This document shows positions 1 through 10,712 of a DNA stretch of 64,000 nt, piece after piece. The DNA lies in assembly GCA_963281155.1 (NCBI GenBank), contig CAUJLY010000006.1:1054001-1118000 (forward strand). Direction: 5' to 3'. Source of the stretch: Rhabditophanes sp. KR3021 (lineage: Eukaryota > Nematoda > Chromadorea > Rhabditida > Alloionematidae). Within the stretch, counting starts at the first letter, position 1. Every line of letters begins with the position of its first letter. The notes under the pieces were generated by a model, which saw only the letters and a list, made by a program, of their open reading frames with translations, was not told the origin of the DNA and made no database searches. The translations under genes were made by a program, and so were the position numbers.

Positions 1-1
1 T

Positions 2-841
2 GTTTATCTCAAAGATTTAAACTTGTCCCAGACAGCTAATGCCGTTCTACTTTTTATATACGTAAACTCGTTGAACTTCAATTTCTTCACGGTAACATTG
101 ACAATTTGGGCAAGATATTTGACCATAGCCAGTAAACATCAAATGACTGTAGAAAGACCATTGTGGATCTTTTTTGCAAACATTATAATATGTTCCATTT
201 TGACGGCATTTGTTGTTTTTTATGGCATCGATCAAACGGCTGATCCATACATTATTTCAAAATATTACAAATCCAATAACATCACAAGTGAATACATAAC
301 ATCCTCAAGCACATCAATTTCCTTTAAGTCAAATGAATGGAATTTTATAATAGGCTTAATACCTGTTTGTCTCTACATCAACGGCAATATGACAACAATC
401 TTTCAGTATTTAGTAAAATACAGAAAAAACATGAAATCTCAATTTCAATTCATGAGCGCCAAAACAAGAACACTCGGAAATGACTTTTTCAAAATATTAG
501 TCTTGCAGCTTTGTGCTCCGCTGTGTTTACACTTTGCCCCGATTCTTTTATACGTGGCAATTATTTTATTAAAGCTAAATTTTGTTTCCTTCGGATCTAT
601 AGCACTCCAATTGTCCAGTACAGTTCCTTTTTTAAATCCTATTTTTTTCCTTTTGTTTTTGACCAAATCAAGGAATATTATGAAAATGAGAATTAGAAGA
701 ATAACAAACTTTCTATTCTGCGGTAATAGTATATTGGATCATCTAAATAGTACTGTTGTATCACCATCGATTGTGCCAAAGACATTTTTTGCTTCTTCAA
801 AACCAAATGTTTCAACTATTATAAATAAGAATGTAGTTTAG
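2..841 (+). CDS. Str/Srd-like 7TM chemoreceptor, 5' partial
   Basis: Open to the window edge, so the N-terminus and first membrane segments lie outside; 279 residues are visible. It begins near TM3, with an RYL motif after it as in nematode Str/Srd receptors. Hydrophobic segments follow, then a basic loop carrying MSAKTRTL, and a final segment with FLNPIFFLLFL before a basic tail. Such proteins are sensory-neuron membrane receptors for odorants or tastants; the ligand is unknown. It lies tail-to-tail with the related broken gene at 1003-1490. No internal intron is evident. The exact family among Str, Srd and Srj cannot be settled by eye. Confidence 0.75.
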   Translation, partial: VYLKDLNLSQTANAVLLFIYVNSLNFNFFTVTLTIWARYLTIASKHQMTVERPLWIFFANIIICSILTAFVVFYGIDQTADPYIISKYYKSNNITSEYITSSSTSISFKSNEWNFIIGLIPVCLYINGNMTTIFQYLVKYRKNMKSQFQFMSAKTRTLGNDFFKILVLQLCAPLCLHFAPILLYVAIILLKLNFVSFGSIALQLSSTVPFLNPIFFLLFLTKSRNIMKMRIRRITNFLFCGNSILDHLNSTVVSPSIVPKTFFASSKPNVSTIINKNVV

Positions 842-1002
842 CTAATCACTTTTGTATAAATATCTAAAAATTGTAAAGCAGTTGCTTAAATATAAATAAA
901 TATTTTCTCAAAGATACTATAAATTGTTAAAATATAAAGTTACATTGTTTATCATAAACAAACAATTTGTCTCATTAATCTAAATAAAATTTCAATAACA
1001 AA

Positions 1003-1490
1003 TTATATTATATTAGAAGGATTTACTTGTGAATCCATAACATAGTAACATGTAAATCCAATTAAGCTTGTAACAATTAAAAATGTGAGTAGTAAGGCTC
1101 CAACAACATGTTTTCTTCGTATATTATATGTTCCACTAATTGACAAATAACGAATAAAGATAATTAATGACACCATGCTATAATTATAGTAGTATGACGT
1201 TAAAAATATAAAAATGAATGTTGAGTACAGATGAAAGGGTAAGTCCATATCGTTGAAAAAACCAGCAAACATGTACAATAATCATCAACGACTATTAGCT
1301 CTATTCTAAAGATACAGCTTGCAATTGACCATAATATGTCTGTTATATATTGAAAAAATGTAATTAAAATTACTGTAATTGCAACTCCATCGCCTTTAAA
1401 ATGTTTAAATAAGGATAGAGCGGCTAAGTTGGAGATAATTGAAATACAAAAAAGTATCGAATAAGGAATAGATCCGTAATAGTCAATCAT
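1003..1490 (-). pseudogene. Str/Srd-like chemoreceptor pseudogene (TM1-TM4, frameshift)
   Basis: Two overlapping minus-strand frames make one receptor N-terminal half. The upstream frame (from the ATG at 1490) holds two membrane segments and runs on to an overlap at about 1260-1290. The second frame then continues with TM3, an RYLSISG motif and TM4. The RYL motif and the following segment match the neighbouring gene at 2-841, so this is a tandem inverted paralog. A single-base indel in the overlap explains the frame change. Nothing resembling TM5-TM7 follows below 1003, so the gene is also truncated. A sequencing indel is possible for the frameshift but would not explain the missing half. Confidence 0.65.
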
Positions 1491-3379
1491 TTTACAAGGG
1501 AAGTAAATTTCAAATAAATTTCAAAGTCTTTCATAAGGATAACAATACTTTTGTCTATATTAATAACATTTTGTAAATCAAATGGCACAGTTTATTTTGA
1601 AATAATAAAAAAGTACATCACTTGAAATTAACACGAACCATTTTTGATTGTGGGGTGAAAATATGTTTTTAGTACGTTTAATTTTTCTTTAAAACGCTTA
1701 TTATTTAATTGTGCCTTGATTGATATTTAAAGAGTAAATGTCAAAAATAATATTAAACACGTAATCTAAAAAACAAAGTCTATAAAATTAATAGTTTGAT
1801 ACTAAACAGTCTTTTATGAATATTTGGAATTTTTTATACTTCACTAAAATAGCTCTCAAAGACGGCTAGCAATTTATTAAATCAAATAAATTTAAACAAT
1901 CAAATTATTTATTTCAAATCTAATATGATAGTAATAGAAAAAACATAGACATTATTTTAGTTGAAATAAATATTAAAATAAAATGTAAATTAAAATGTGG
2001 GTTGTATTAAATTATAGAGATAATTATTAAATTAATTAAAGACAATGCTTTTTAAATATCACAAAGTTTGATTTTAGCCTTAATTTGAATATGGTTTTTC
2101 CGATTTTCCATAAAAGTATTTTTAACACTACTTCTCAAGTGTAATAGTTAATTTTCCTTCACCATCAGAAACAGCCATAATTTCAAGGAATAGTTTAAAG
2201 CACAGTGAGCTGCATTGTTTGGTATGAATAACCAGACGACACAAATAAACCAAAAGTTTATTTCAATCTAAAACATAGACTGATTTCGTCATCAGAATTA
2301 TCTTCTTATAAACACACCAAATATACATATAAAAGGAAGATTCAAACACAATTTTAATATTAGTCTAAATAGTGCAGATTCGTCATATGCAAATATACAA
2401 CACTCCCTTTGAAAATATTTCAAATGCATATGCTCTTAATGAGCATGAACGTTGGATGTGTTCATTTTATGAAAATTTGGGATTGGAATTTTTATCTTAA
2501 AAAATCAAATTTTGCTTAAATTAAATCATCTACTATTTTAGTCAAAATTTAAGCAAGGTTCAATAAAAATTATTTTAAAAGTTTAATTATTCACATAGTA
2601 CCAATTAAGTGATCACCTAAAATCGTAAAGATTTTTATTCGTTGTTAACAGTTAAAGAAATAGGTTGTGTCACAACATAATAAATAATATCCATAATACA
2701 TTCACTAACTATATTTACCTATTGCCTTCTTATTTATAAAAGTCCATCCAATTAATTATTAGAAACCACATTAATTTGCTAAAGCCCTCATTGATCGTAT
2801 ATTAATTTTTGTGTTTTTTTACATGTTTGCTTAACGTTTGTGACAAACATATGAACAAGTCTACAAGCAAAATTATTTCAATAGATGCATATTATTTCAC
2901 AAAATGCATTTAATTTATTCATTTTTTAATAAATTAAGATAAATCAACCTTTTTTATACTTAGTTATTATTCCCATTTTTTGATTGTTTTGAAAGTACCT
3001 TTTATTATTATCAATAACATTTTTCAAAAAATAAGTTTCATGAGATATTAATCACACTTATTATATATCACATTTCATCGTCATAACAACATATATATTT
3101 TAGTGGCTGTTGCTAGCACAAAATACTAACATTACTTTGACAATGTGTGGGACCTTAAAGTTTTTAGTCAAACAAGATTAGTTGTTAACGCACCTGTACT
3201 ATTATTTTTGTATTACTGCCTCCAATAATCAACCTTTCTACAACTAGGCAGCATGTCAATCTTTTCCACGTGTTTAAACTCCCTCTTTGTTTTGGTCATT
3301 TTGACTCTTGGTATCCTTATTCCATTCCTCTCTTCATGTATCTATCATCCACATATATCATATTTGTTCTTGTCTTTTG
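1491..3379. other. Long AT-rich intergenic region
   Basis: About 1.9 kb without a recognisable conserved gene. It is rich in A/T runs and TTTAAAT-type words. The only structured piece noticed is the TATA-led short reading frame at 2387-2500, listed separately. The distal part probably holds promoter sequence for the acyl-CoA synthetase gene. Confidence 0.5.
2387..2500 (+). CDS. Possible short gene, 37 residues, unknown
   Basis: A 37-codon frame starts at an ATG about 55 bp after a good TATA box (TATAAAAG, 2328-2335). The residue mix is balanced (N, E, H, W and Y residues such as NEHERWMCSFYENLG), unlike translated AT-rich intergenic DNA nearby. No signal peptide or known motif is visible. 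It may be a small gene, a first exon, or chance. Confidence 0.25.
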   Translation: MQIYNTPFENISNAYALNEHERWMCSFYENLGLEFLS

Positions 3380-3930
3380 GTGAGTAATATGTGATGACCT
3401 GACATGTTGATGCATTTATACAGGAATGAGATCATCATCATTTACTCTTCTTATCATCTATTTATCTAAGATAAAAAGTGTATGTTCTCACTTTTTCTCC
3501 CTTTTTTATTGTTGCATGTTTTAAATAATACTAGTTCGTGTTTTGCTAAAGTAATATATGTCAACAAACACAAAATTTTTTAAAAACTTTACACTTATTT
3601 TATTTGATGTGATTTGTATGACATTTAAATTTCATTACTTGGTGACTTTTTTGCATCATCTTTATTTTCCACACATCTAATTATATTGTCGTAATTTAAA
3701 AGTATCATACATACTTTAAATATATATTTAGTTTTAACTTTGATCTTTCCGTAAGTTACTTAATTATATCAATCATGATGACATGCCTTTCCTTCCTAAA
3801 TTATTGATGTTTGACGCTTACATGAACGGCTATTTAAATTACACAATTTACATCTATTTTTTCATTCATTTGGTTTTATGACATTTCATTTAAAATAAAT
3901 GTACATATATTTATTTGTTTTTGATTATAG
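3380..3930 (+). promoter_or_regulatory. Candidate 5'UTR intron or trans-splice outron of the acyl-CoA synthetase gene
   Basis: The coding ATG at 3931 is immediately preceded by a strong acceptor (TTTTTGATTATAG). A strong donor (TTTTG|GTGAGTAAT) lies at 3380. Either a 551-nt intron in the 5'UTR is removed, or the acceptor receives a spliced leader as is common in nematodes. An acceptor abutting the start codon is seen directly; which of the two is used cannot be told from DNA. Confidence 0.45.
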
Positions 3931-6317
3931 ATGGATAGCCAAACAAACGAAAAGTTTAAAAAGGAAGTGGTTTTGAGTGCACAAAAACCATTGTCTGCCT
4001 ACGCTATCAATTTGATTCTTCAGGGATCTTTTTATTTGTACGACATTCTCAATTATCTGCCCTTCCAGCTGTTGGCCAATCCAGAGGAGAAGCTTCAACA
4101 CTCTAACAGAATTAAGGTACTGCATAACAATATAATTGTGGCTTTTTATTACAACTCAAAACTTTTAGGCACGAAATATCGGCAAGAATGGACAAGTCAT
4201 TTATCGAAATGTGGATGTCATTGGAAAACCACTGAGAACCAGATTTTTTGAAGAATGCGGTACATTAGGAGGAATGTTTGACAAAGTCGTTAACATGTAC
4301 GAATCAAGGCAAACTTTGGGGAAACGGACTGTCCTCGAGGTAATTAATGAAAAGCAAGAAGATGGCAGAGATTTCCAAAAAGTCAGACAAGGAGACTACA
4401 AATTCATGTCGTACGGGGATGTTGCCGAACAAGTCCAGCTCTTGGAGAAAGCCTTCACTGCATTAGGTGTTCAAAAGGGCGATCGTGTCATCATTTATGC
4501 TGAAACACGCAAAGAATGGTTTATCACTGCATTAGCTTGCTTCAAACGTGGCCTTCCAAGTAAGTGATACATCAAATTACACCATTACAATTAACTCTAA
4601 TTAATTGCAATGAAAGAGACCTTTCACCTTTCAAGTTTGATACTAATTTTATTTATTCCTTTTCAGTCGTCACAGTGTACGCAACTCTGGGAGAAGAAGC
4701 CGTCGGCTACGCAATCAACGAAAGCGAAGGTCAACTTCTAATCACGACCGTCAACCATCTTAAAATCGCCGAAAAAATAATTCCCAAAACGCCAAATATC
4801 AAAAACATCATCTATTTTGACGATAACCTCAAGGTTACTGCCGATGCCTGTACTGAACCTTCGACAAATTTATCTGAAATGGTTGACAACGTCCTTTCAT
4901 TTGAAGATTTCAAGGAATTGGGCAGGGATGTTGAGTATGTGGGTACAGATGTTAGTGAAGAAGACTTGGCCATGGTGATGTATACTAGCGGAACTACAGC
5001 CAATCCTAAGGGCGTCGTCCTCACACACAAGTCCATTATTGCTGCCATCACCGGCCAACTGGATACGTTTCCCGTGGTGAGTGAAGACACCTACATTGCC
5101 TTTCTCCCACTAGCACATATCATTGAGGTGTGTGCGGAGTTGATTTTCTTTTTCAAAGGCTGCAAGATTGGATACTCTTCACCGTTGACTTTGATCGACA
5201 AGTCTCCTAAAATTTTCCCCGGAACCTCGGGAGATACAGTTGCCCTGAAACCGACCGTCATTGCCTGTGTCCCTGCCATCATGAACAGAATTTCGAAGGC
5301 TGTCTATGAACAATTGGCTAATGCCAATCCAATTGCCAGGGAAATTTTCAATATTTGTTATGATCGCAAGAGAGCCAGATACGAAAATGGATATGAGTCT
5401 TTGATTATGGATAACTTTGCCTTTAACAAAATTAAGGGAATTTTGGGTGGAAATGTCAGACTTGTGTTGTCGGGTGGGGCTCCACTTGATGCTGAAACGC
5501 AACGTTTCATGAATATTTGCTTCTGTTGTCCGGTTGTTCAAGGGTAAGTAGGTTGTTTTAAGCGTTAATACTTATTTTAATTAGTTATGGTCTTACTGAA
5601 ACTGTAGGAGCAGCAACCATTTCTCAATTCGATGATATCAATACTGGTTCTGTGGGGGCTCCGTTAACTTGTGCCGAAATCATGCTAAGAGACTGGCCTG
5701 AAGGTAACTACTTCCCAACGGCTGAAGATCCGAAGGGCGAAATTCTTATCCATGGTCCTCATTTAACTTCTGGCTACCTCAAAAATGAAGAACAAACAAA
5801 TGAGGCCTTCATTGAGATTGATGGCAAAAGATGGTTCTGTAGTGGTGATATTGGTTATTTCAAACAAGACGGTGGACTTGTTATTATTGACAGAAAGAAA
5901 GATTTAGTGAAAATTAACAATGGCGAATACATATCTTTAGGAAAAGTTGAGTCCAAAATTTTGACGAACCAGTATGTTGATAATGTTTGTGTGCTAGGAG
6001 AAACAGGCAAAGACTACATTGGAGCGTTGGTTGTCGTCAACCCTAAAAATATTGCTGACTTGGCTAAGAAAGTTGGCATCGACAGTGATGATTTAAATGT
6101 AATTTGTAAAGATGAAAGAATCATTTCCGCCACCTTAAAAGAAATCCAAGTATTTCTTAAGGGAAAACTTTGCCGCACCGAAATTCCCCAAAGACTTTGC
6201 TTGTTTTCTGAACCTTGGCTGCCATCAGATGGACTTTTGACTGAGGCAATGAAACTCAAGAGAAGAGTCATCGAAGTTACGTTTAGTGATCAAATTAAGA
6301 AGATGATGTCTATTTAA
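3931..6317 (+). CDS. Long-chain fatty acyl-CoA synthetase (ACSL3/4-like)
   Basis: ATP-dependent activation of long-chain fatty acids to acyl-CoA, expected at the ER or lipid-droplet membrane. Four exons join in frame: 3931-4116, 4169-4559, 4667-5543 and 5585-6317, giving 728 residues, the usual ACSL length. The N-terminus carries a hydrophobic helix (about residues 26-50), the membrane anchor of the family. The AMP-binding signature YTSGTTANPKG is in exon 3, the GYGLTET motif crosses the exon 3/4 junction, and the C-terminal DRKKDLVKINNGEY motif is present, so catalytic parts look intact. The longest introns are about 107 and 41-52 nt. Downstream lies a 27-bp tandem repeat carrying polyadenylation-like AATAAA words. 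Among nematode acs genes it most resembles the ACSL3/4 branch; the exact ortholog is not claimed. Confidence 0.93.
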
Positions 6318-6355
6318 AGTAAATTATTGTCTTTATTTTGTCCATATAGTTTATT

Positions 6356-6456
6356 GAAGATATTTTAAATAAATAATTAAATGAAGATATTTCAAATAAA
6401 TAATTAAATGAAGATATTTTAAATAAATAATTAAATGAAGATATTTTAAATAAATA
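6356..6456 (+). repeat. 27-bp tandem repeat, about 3.7 copies
   Basis: Units start at 6356, 6383, 6410 and 6437 with exact 27-bp spacing and one C/T difference. Each unit contains AAATAAATAA, so the array supplies several overlapping AATAAA-type signals just after the acyl-CoA synthetase stop codon. Confidence 0.95.
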
Positions 6457-6533
6457 CTTTGTTTGCTAATTATCCAGAACGGCCACAACTTGGTTGACTA
6501 AAATATTATTTATAATTTAGTTAAAATCAAAAA

Positions 6534-6641
6534 TTACCAAGGTGGTGGAGCATTTCCACACTCTCCAAAGGGAAAGAAGCATCCATTAACAGGAACTACA
6601 AGAATAGAAACAGTAGCAACAATAGTAGTGAAGAATTGCAT
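6534..6641 (-). CDS. Small secreted peptide, 35 residues
   Basis: A single-exon frame too short for usual ORF filters. It begins MQFFTTIVATVSILVVPVNG, a convincing signal peptide ending near residue 20. A 15-residue mature peptide follows, with two cysteines (C21 and C28) and a PPPW C-terminus; the cysteines could form one disulfide loop. A TATA box (6689-6697, minus strand) lies about 50 bp upstream of the ATG. It is unlike any peptide family I can name; a neuropeptide, an epithelial secreted peptide or a small antimicrobial are all possible. It lies tail-to-tail with the acyl-CoA synthetase gene. Confidence 0.55.
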   Translation of the reverse strand: MQFFTTIVATVSILVVPVNGCFFPFGECGNAPPPW

Positions 6642-6688
6642 AATAATTTAGAAATTGAACCTCACAATGAGTATGTAAAAATAAATAT

Positions 6689-6697
6689 CTTTATATA
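6689..6697 (-). promoter_or_regulatory. TATA box of the 35-residue peptide gene
   Basis: TATATAAAG read on the minus strand, about 48 bp before the start codon at 6641. Confidence 0.5.
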
Positions 6698-6699
6698 GT

Positions 6700-7942
6700 C
6701 CTCAAAATGAGATACATTTCTTGTTTTATATTAGTAAACAACATTTACCGGATCAGATTGAAAATGTAGTCTGAGTGACTGATTGACTCAACAACAATAA
6801 AGGATAATTTAGATGACGTTAATTAATTCAAAAAGATGGCCAGGTATTTCTAAAAAAGTCTTCATGTTCCCTTAAGAAAACTCCATTTAATTTTGCTAAA
6901 CAAATTTATGTGAAAGTAATACTTATTTATTTGTTTGTTTATTTATTCCTTCACAATATTAACTGGTGCTTGTGATGAGTAATTTTCCAAATAAAGATGT
7001 AAAAATTCAATTATTATTTGACATTATTTTGTGTGTAATAAAAATTCATTTATCTTTATAAGAATATAAAATCACCAACATCTATAAAAAATATGCTATT
7101 ATGGAATTGATGAATCTGAAATCATCCGATTTAAAGGTATTGTCAGCATTTGAAAAATTACTGTATATATTTAAGATAAGACAAATATTTAACGAATAAT
7201 CTGTGTTTTTAGTAATCAAAAATATGCTATTTAGGTATAATATTCTTACTTACGTGTTTGGATGTTTTATTTTATAAGCATAGGCTAAGAATATTCTATA
7301 ATCAATAAAATTATAAAGTTCTAGCATTGAGTGTTTTCTGATCTGAAAGTAATTATCATCTGCAACCAAAAATATGTGGACATGTAATTATTTAATTATC
7401 ATTTGATAATTATTTGATAAGATATGTAACATTATATCATCAAAAAGATGTGTTAAAAATAAATATAGGTGATTATTAAAATTTGAGGGATTTCCACAGT
7501 TCAAACATTTATTTAGCATGTAAATATATTTAGAAATGGAAATTTAGAATAATTCAACATAATTCAAAATAATACAAAGTAATTCAGGATAGTATTCATA
7601 CTTTCACTTCTTTGACGACAAATTAAGTCGAACTTTCCGCACTAATAATCATTCGAAACAGAAACTCGAACCAAAGCGAAGACAGTTAATAAAACGAATA
7701 ATGAAAATTTGATTGTTAAACGTTGTAATAAATTTATAGTATTATTTGATCTCTTTTATAATTTTGATTTTAATAATTAAAAATTAATTCAATCCGAAGA
7801 CGAATAATTTAATCAATTAACAAAATGATATTTGATACATAAAAACTAATTTATTCACTTAACAAGAGTCCATTCAAATTTATAAAATACTCGCAAGATT
7901 GTTAAACACGCTGGTAAAATTTTGTCGTTTTTTAAGCAATCT
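6700..7942. other. Intergenic, AT-rich, with a 10-bp repeat
   Basis: No gene recognised. A short array of four 10-bp units of the type AATTCAACAT occupies 7551-7590. The segment ends at the left end of the transposon. Confidence 0.5.
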
Positions 7943-8028
7943 CACACTAAATAATCGTGGAATTAGAGCGCTTTTTTTTAATTTTTAATTTTAAGGTGTT
8001 CTATTGTGTTAATTTTCAAATTATGATT

Positions 8029-8271
8029 AAACATTCACATTATAGTTTTTCCCTGGCTTTCTATTGCATAAAATGAAAACTTAAAAATTTCAATGTATAC
8101 CCCCAAACCTAGGGGAAAAATGTTTATTTTTGCGATTAAACAAAATTGTGTGTTTCAAATGAGATGAAAAGAGTCTCATTTTGTAGCCCTGATTTTTAGC
8201 TACAATATAAGCTATATAAACTTTAATTATTTTCCTGTGGATTTTTTGCAAAATGCATGTAAATATTTTTT
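8029..8271 (+). repeat. Left inverted repeat arm of element 1
   Basis: Inverted copy of 10362-10602. It contains the motif CCCCCAAACCTAGGGG. A spurious minus-strand frame at 8090-8278 lies inside it. Confidence 0.93.
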
Positions 8272-8468
8272 TGTACAAATAAGCATTATTAACATGTAAA
8301 AATACTTTTATGACGACTAATGATACCTTATAGTTGATCCTATATCTATTTCATAATAGTCTTAGCTCCAATGGCTTGCCTTTACCTTGTTTTGTATTCC
8401 TAAATGGAATTTGGGAGGTTAATTCAAATTTAATTTGATTTCAATTTTATCAATTTTTTTTCTCAAAT

Positions 8469-10175
8469 ATGCCACCTAAAAAGTTCCCAATCTCCGAATT
8501 AAATGCTGCTAAGAAGGATATTAAGTTTAAAAAGAAGAAAGTCAATGAAAATCAGAGTATTGTTATGTATAAATCAAAAAATGCGATGCTTCTTGAACGT
8601 AACAAAATTATTTCAAATACGTTATTTGATTTGCAAGCGAAATATAAAGTTTTAAAAGATGATTACGAAGAATTAAGCAATAATTACAAGAAGCTAATAG
8701 ATGGAAACGGAATAATTTCAAAGCGTCGTATTGCTGTTCATGAATCTGGAAAAAGATCAAGACTTGACTTTATCAAAGATATTTATTCCAATTTTGTTTT
8801 AGCAAATGCAAATTCACCACCTGATAAATTATTTATTGAACGTTTGGCTGAATATTTTGAGTTTCAAAGTTGTGCTAATTTAGTGTCTAGCAAAAAATAT
8901 ACTACTGAAGAAGCAATAAAATTATTTCTTGAATTAAATATGACACAAACTCGATTCAAGATCTTGTTAAGAAGTTTGGCAGATCAAAATATATCTCCAT
9001 CTTTTTATTCTATTGAAAATTCTTTAAAGGGACAAGCCACGGGTAAATATCAATATTCAGAATATCATAGTAATGATGAAGTAAATGGAAATACAATTGC
9101 TGGTTGTTTTGCTGTTGACATAGAAGAGATTCTTAAAGATCGCATTATTTGTCTTTACGATGCACACAATTTAATATACAAGGAAAAGATAGATGAATCT
9201 GGAAGTAGTATTTTTTACGTCAATTGTTGTCTTGGTGGTGATTCAGGTCAAGGATCATGCAAGTTTAATATCCAACCTGAGTTAAGAAATGCTAATCATT
9301 CGTCCATGGCTCTATCAATTGTTGCATTTTGGTTTGGAAAGGATACTAGAAATTTAATGGAACACTTTTTAAAAATTCCAATTGAACGAATTGATGAAAT
9401 CAATAAAAATGGCTTTAATATGACAATCAATGATAAAGTAGTAAAAGTGATTATCAAATTCTATTTTTGCTCGGACTTTATGACCACTTATAATTTCTTT
9501 GGATTGAAAGGTCAGTGCTCACAATATTTTTGCTATCTATGTAGACTTCAAAGTGGTTCAAATAAAAATAGAAAAAGACTTTCGGATTATAACAGTAGAG
9601 TTGCTGAATATAGAAGTTTAGAGCATTCTCAAGATAATTTAGATTATTCGGAAAAATCGGATCCTTTGAGTAAAACAATTGAATCAAAGAACATTATTAC
9701 TCCGTGGCTGCATATTTTTTTGGGATTATTTAAAGATGAATTCTTAGAACTAATGAAAATCGTAAAAGATGAGGAGAATGCTGAAGATATTGAAGAAAGA
9801 ATTTTTCAATTTATTAAAAGTTTAAATATCAACACACAAAATTACTTTGAAACATTTTCTGGTAATGCAACTCGGAAGCTACTTGTAAATATTGAAGAAT
9901 TAATGAATTTATTTCCTTTAAAGCCAGAGTATGATTTAAAAAAAACAGGGCTTATTTTACTTGGAGATATTCAAACAGCAATTTTTAAAAGTAATGTAAA
10001 CAATTTAAGTAATTTAGATCTAAAGACTGAAGCTTTAGAATCAATTTATAAAGAGATACCTCGTCATAAGCTTACACCAAAATTACATGTTCTTCTTGAT
10101 CATACAATAGATGAGCTAAAACATAATGGTGTTTTAAATTTGTTTAGCGAACAAGGGGGTGAAGGTCAACATTGA
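8469..10175 (+). CDS. Putative transposase of element 1 (unnamed family), probably truncated by one stop codon
   Basis: A 568-residue frame. In order: a basic N-terminus (MPPKK), a predicted coiled coil at about residues 35-80, a middle domain, GGDSGQGS (about residue 257) preceded by a YDAHN motif, then FCSDFMTTYNFFGLKG leading into SQYFCYLC with a CxxC, and at the end KLHVLLDHTIDEL and LFSEQGGEGQH. The gene at 34234-36237 shares each block in the same order. In that paralog the last block continues for about 40 residues. Here the frame after the TGA (10173-10175) stays open to 10292 and translates to a similar basic tail, so the TGA is probably a recent nonsense mutation. The two Asp motifs and the late Glu suggest a DDE-like nuclease, which is inference. 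I do not recognise a named superfamily. Confidence 0.75.
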   Translation: MPPKKFPISELNAAKKDIKFKKKKVNENQSIVMYKSKNAMLLERNKIISNTLFDLQAKYKVLKDDYEELSNNYKKLIDGNGIISKRRIAVHESGKRSRLDFIKDIYSNFVLANANSPPDKLFIERLAEYFEFQSCANLVSSKKYTTEEAIKLFLELNMTQTRFKILLRSLADQNISPSFYSIENSLKGQATGKYQYSEYHSNDEVNGNTIAGCFAVDIEEILKDRIICLYDAHNLIYKEKIDESGSSIFYVNCCLGGDSGQGSCKFNIQPELRNANHSSMALSIVAFWFGKDTRNLMEHFLKIPIERIDEINKNGFNMTINDKVVKVIIKFYFCSDFMTTYNFFGLKGQCSQYFCYLCRLQSGSNKNRKRLSDYNSRVAEYRSLEHSQDNLDYSEKSDPLSKTIESKNIITPWLHIFLGLFKDEFLELMKIVKDEENAEDIEERIFQFIKSLNINTQNYFETFSGNATRKLLVNIEELMNLFPLKPEYDLKKTGLILLGDIQTAIFKSNVNNLSNLDLKTEALESIYKEIPRHKLTPKLHVLLDHTIDELKHNGVLNLFSEQGGEGQH

Positions 10176-10361
10176 TTAATTAAAAGAGATATAATTAGAT
10201 ATCAAAGTATTGTTTGTTTAAAAAGGAAAATAGATTTAATAATCCGTTATAATTATCAGAGGGTTAAATTACATGATAAGAATATTAAATAAGTTCATTT
10301 TTATGTTATTTTATGATGTATTAATCCAATAAAATAGGTTTTTAATGTTAAAAATTGACAC

Positions 10362-10602
10362 AAAATATTTACATGCATTTTGCAAAAAATCCACAGGAAA
10401 ATAATTAAAGTTTATATAGCTTATATTGTAGCTAAGAATCAGGGCTACAAAATGAGACTCTTTTCATCTCATTTGAAACACACAATTTTGTTTAATCGCA
10501 AAAATAAACATTTTCCCCCTAGGTTTGGGGGTATACATTGAAATTTTTAAGTTTTCATTTTATGCAATAGAAAGCCAGGGAAAAACTATAATGTGAATGT
10601 TT
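10362..10602 (-). repeat. Right inverted repeat arm of element 1
   Basis: Inverted partner of 8029-8271, nearly identical. Confidence 0.93.
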
Positions 10603-10712
10603 CATCAAAAATAACAATATTAAACCACGGGGCATCTAAAAATTGAAAATAAAAAAAAGCGTTCTAGTTCCAAAATTATAATTAAACTGATTAGTGTGGT
10701 ATCTTTTTTATA

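Larger units (their letters stand above)
7943..10698. mobile_element. DNA transposon with long terminal inverted repeats (element 1)
   Basis: A 2.76-kb element bounded by CACACTAA at 7943 and TTAGTGTG at 10691-10698. Inside diverged outer ends, the arms 8029-8271 and 10362-10602 are inverted copies of each other with only about two substitutions in roughly 240 bp. They flank a single transposase-like frame. The similarity of the arms implies recent movement or arm conversion. No perfect target duplication is visible; AATCT on the left against TATCT on the right is the best candidate. It is related to the element at 33737-36786. Confidence 0.85.

Noticed and set aside
2110..2220. Minus-strand peptide ending VSDGEGKLTITLEK
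   Set aside because: Looks like a short terminal exon but has no acceptor, upstream exon or recognisable family.
8090..8278. 62-residue minus-strand frame
   Set aside because: Lies wholly inside the left inverted repeat of element 1; the same sequence recurs inverted at the other end, so it is repeat DNA, not a gene.
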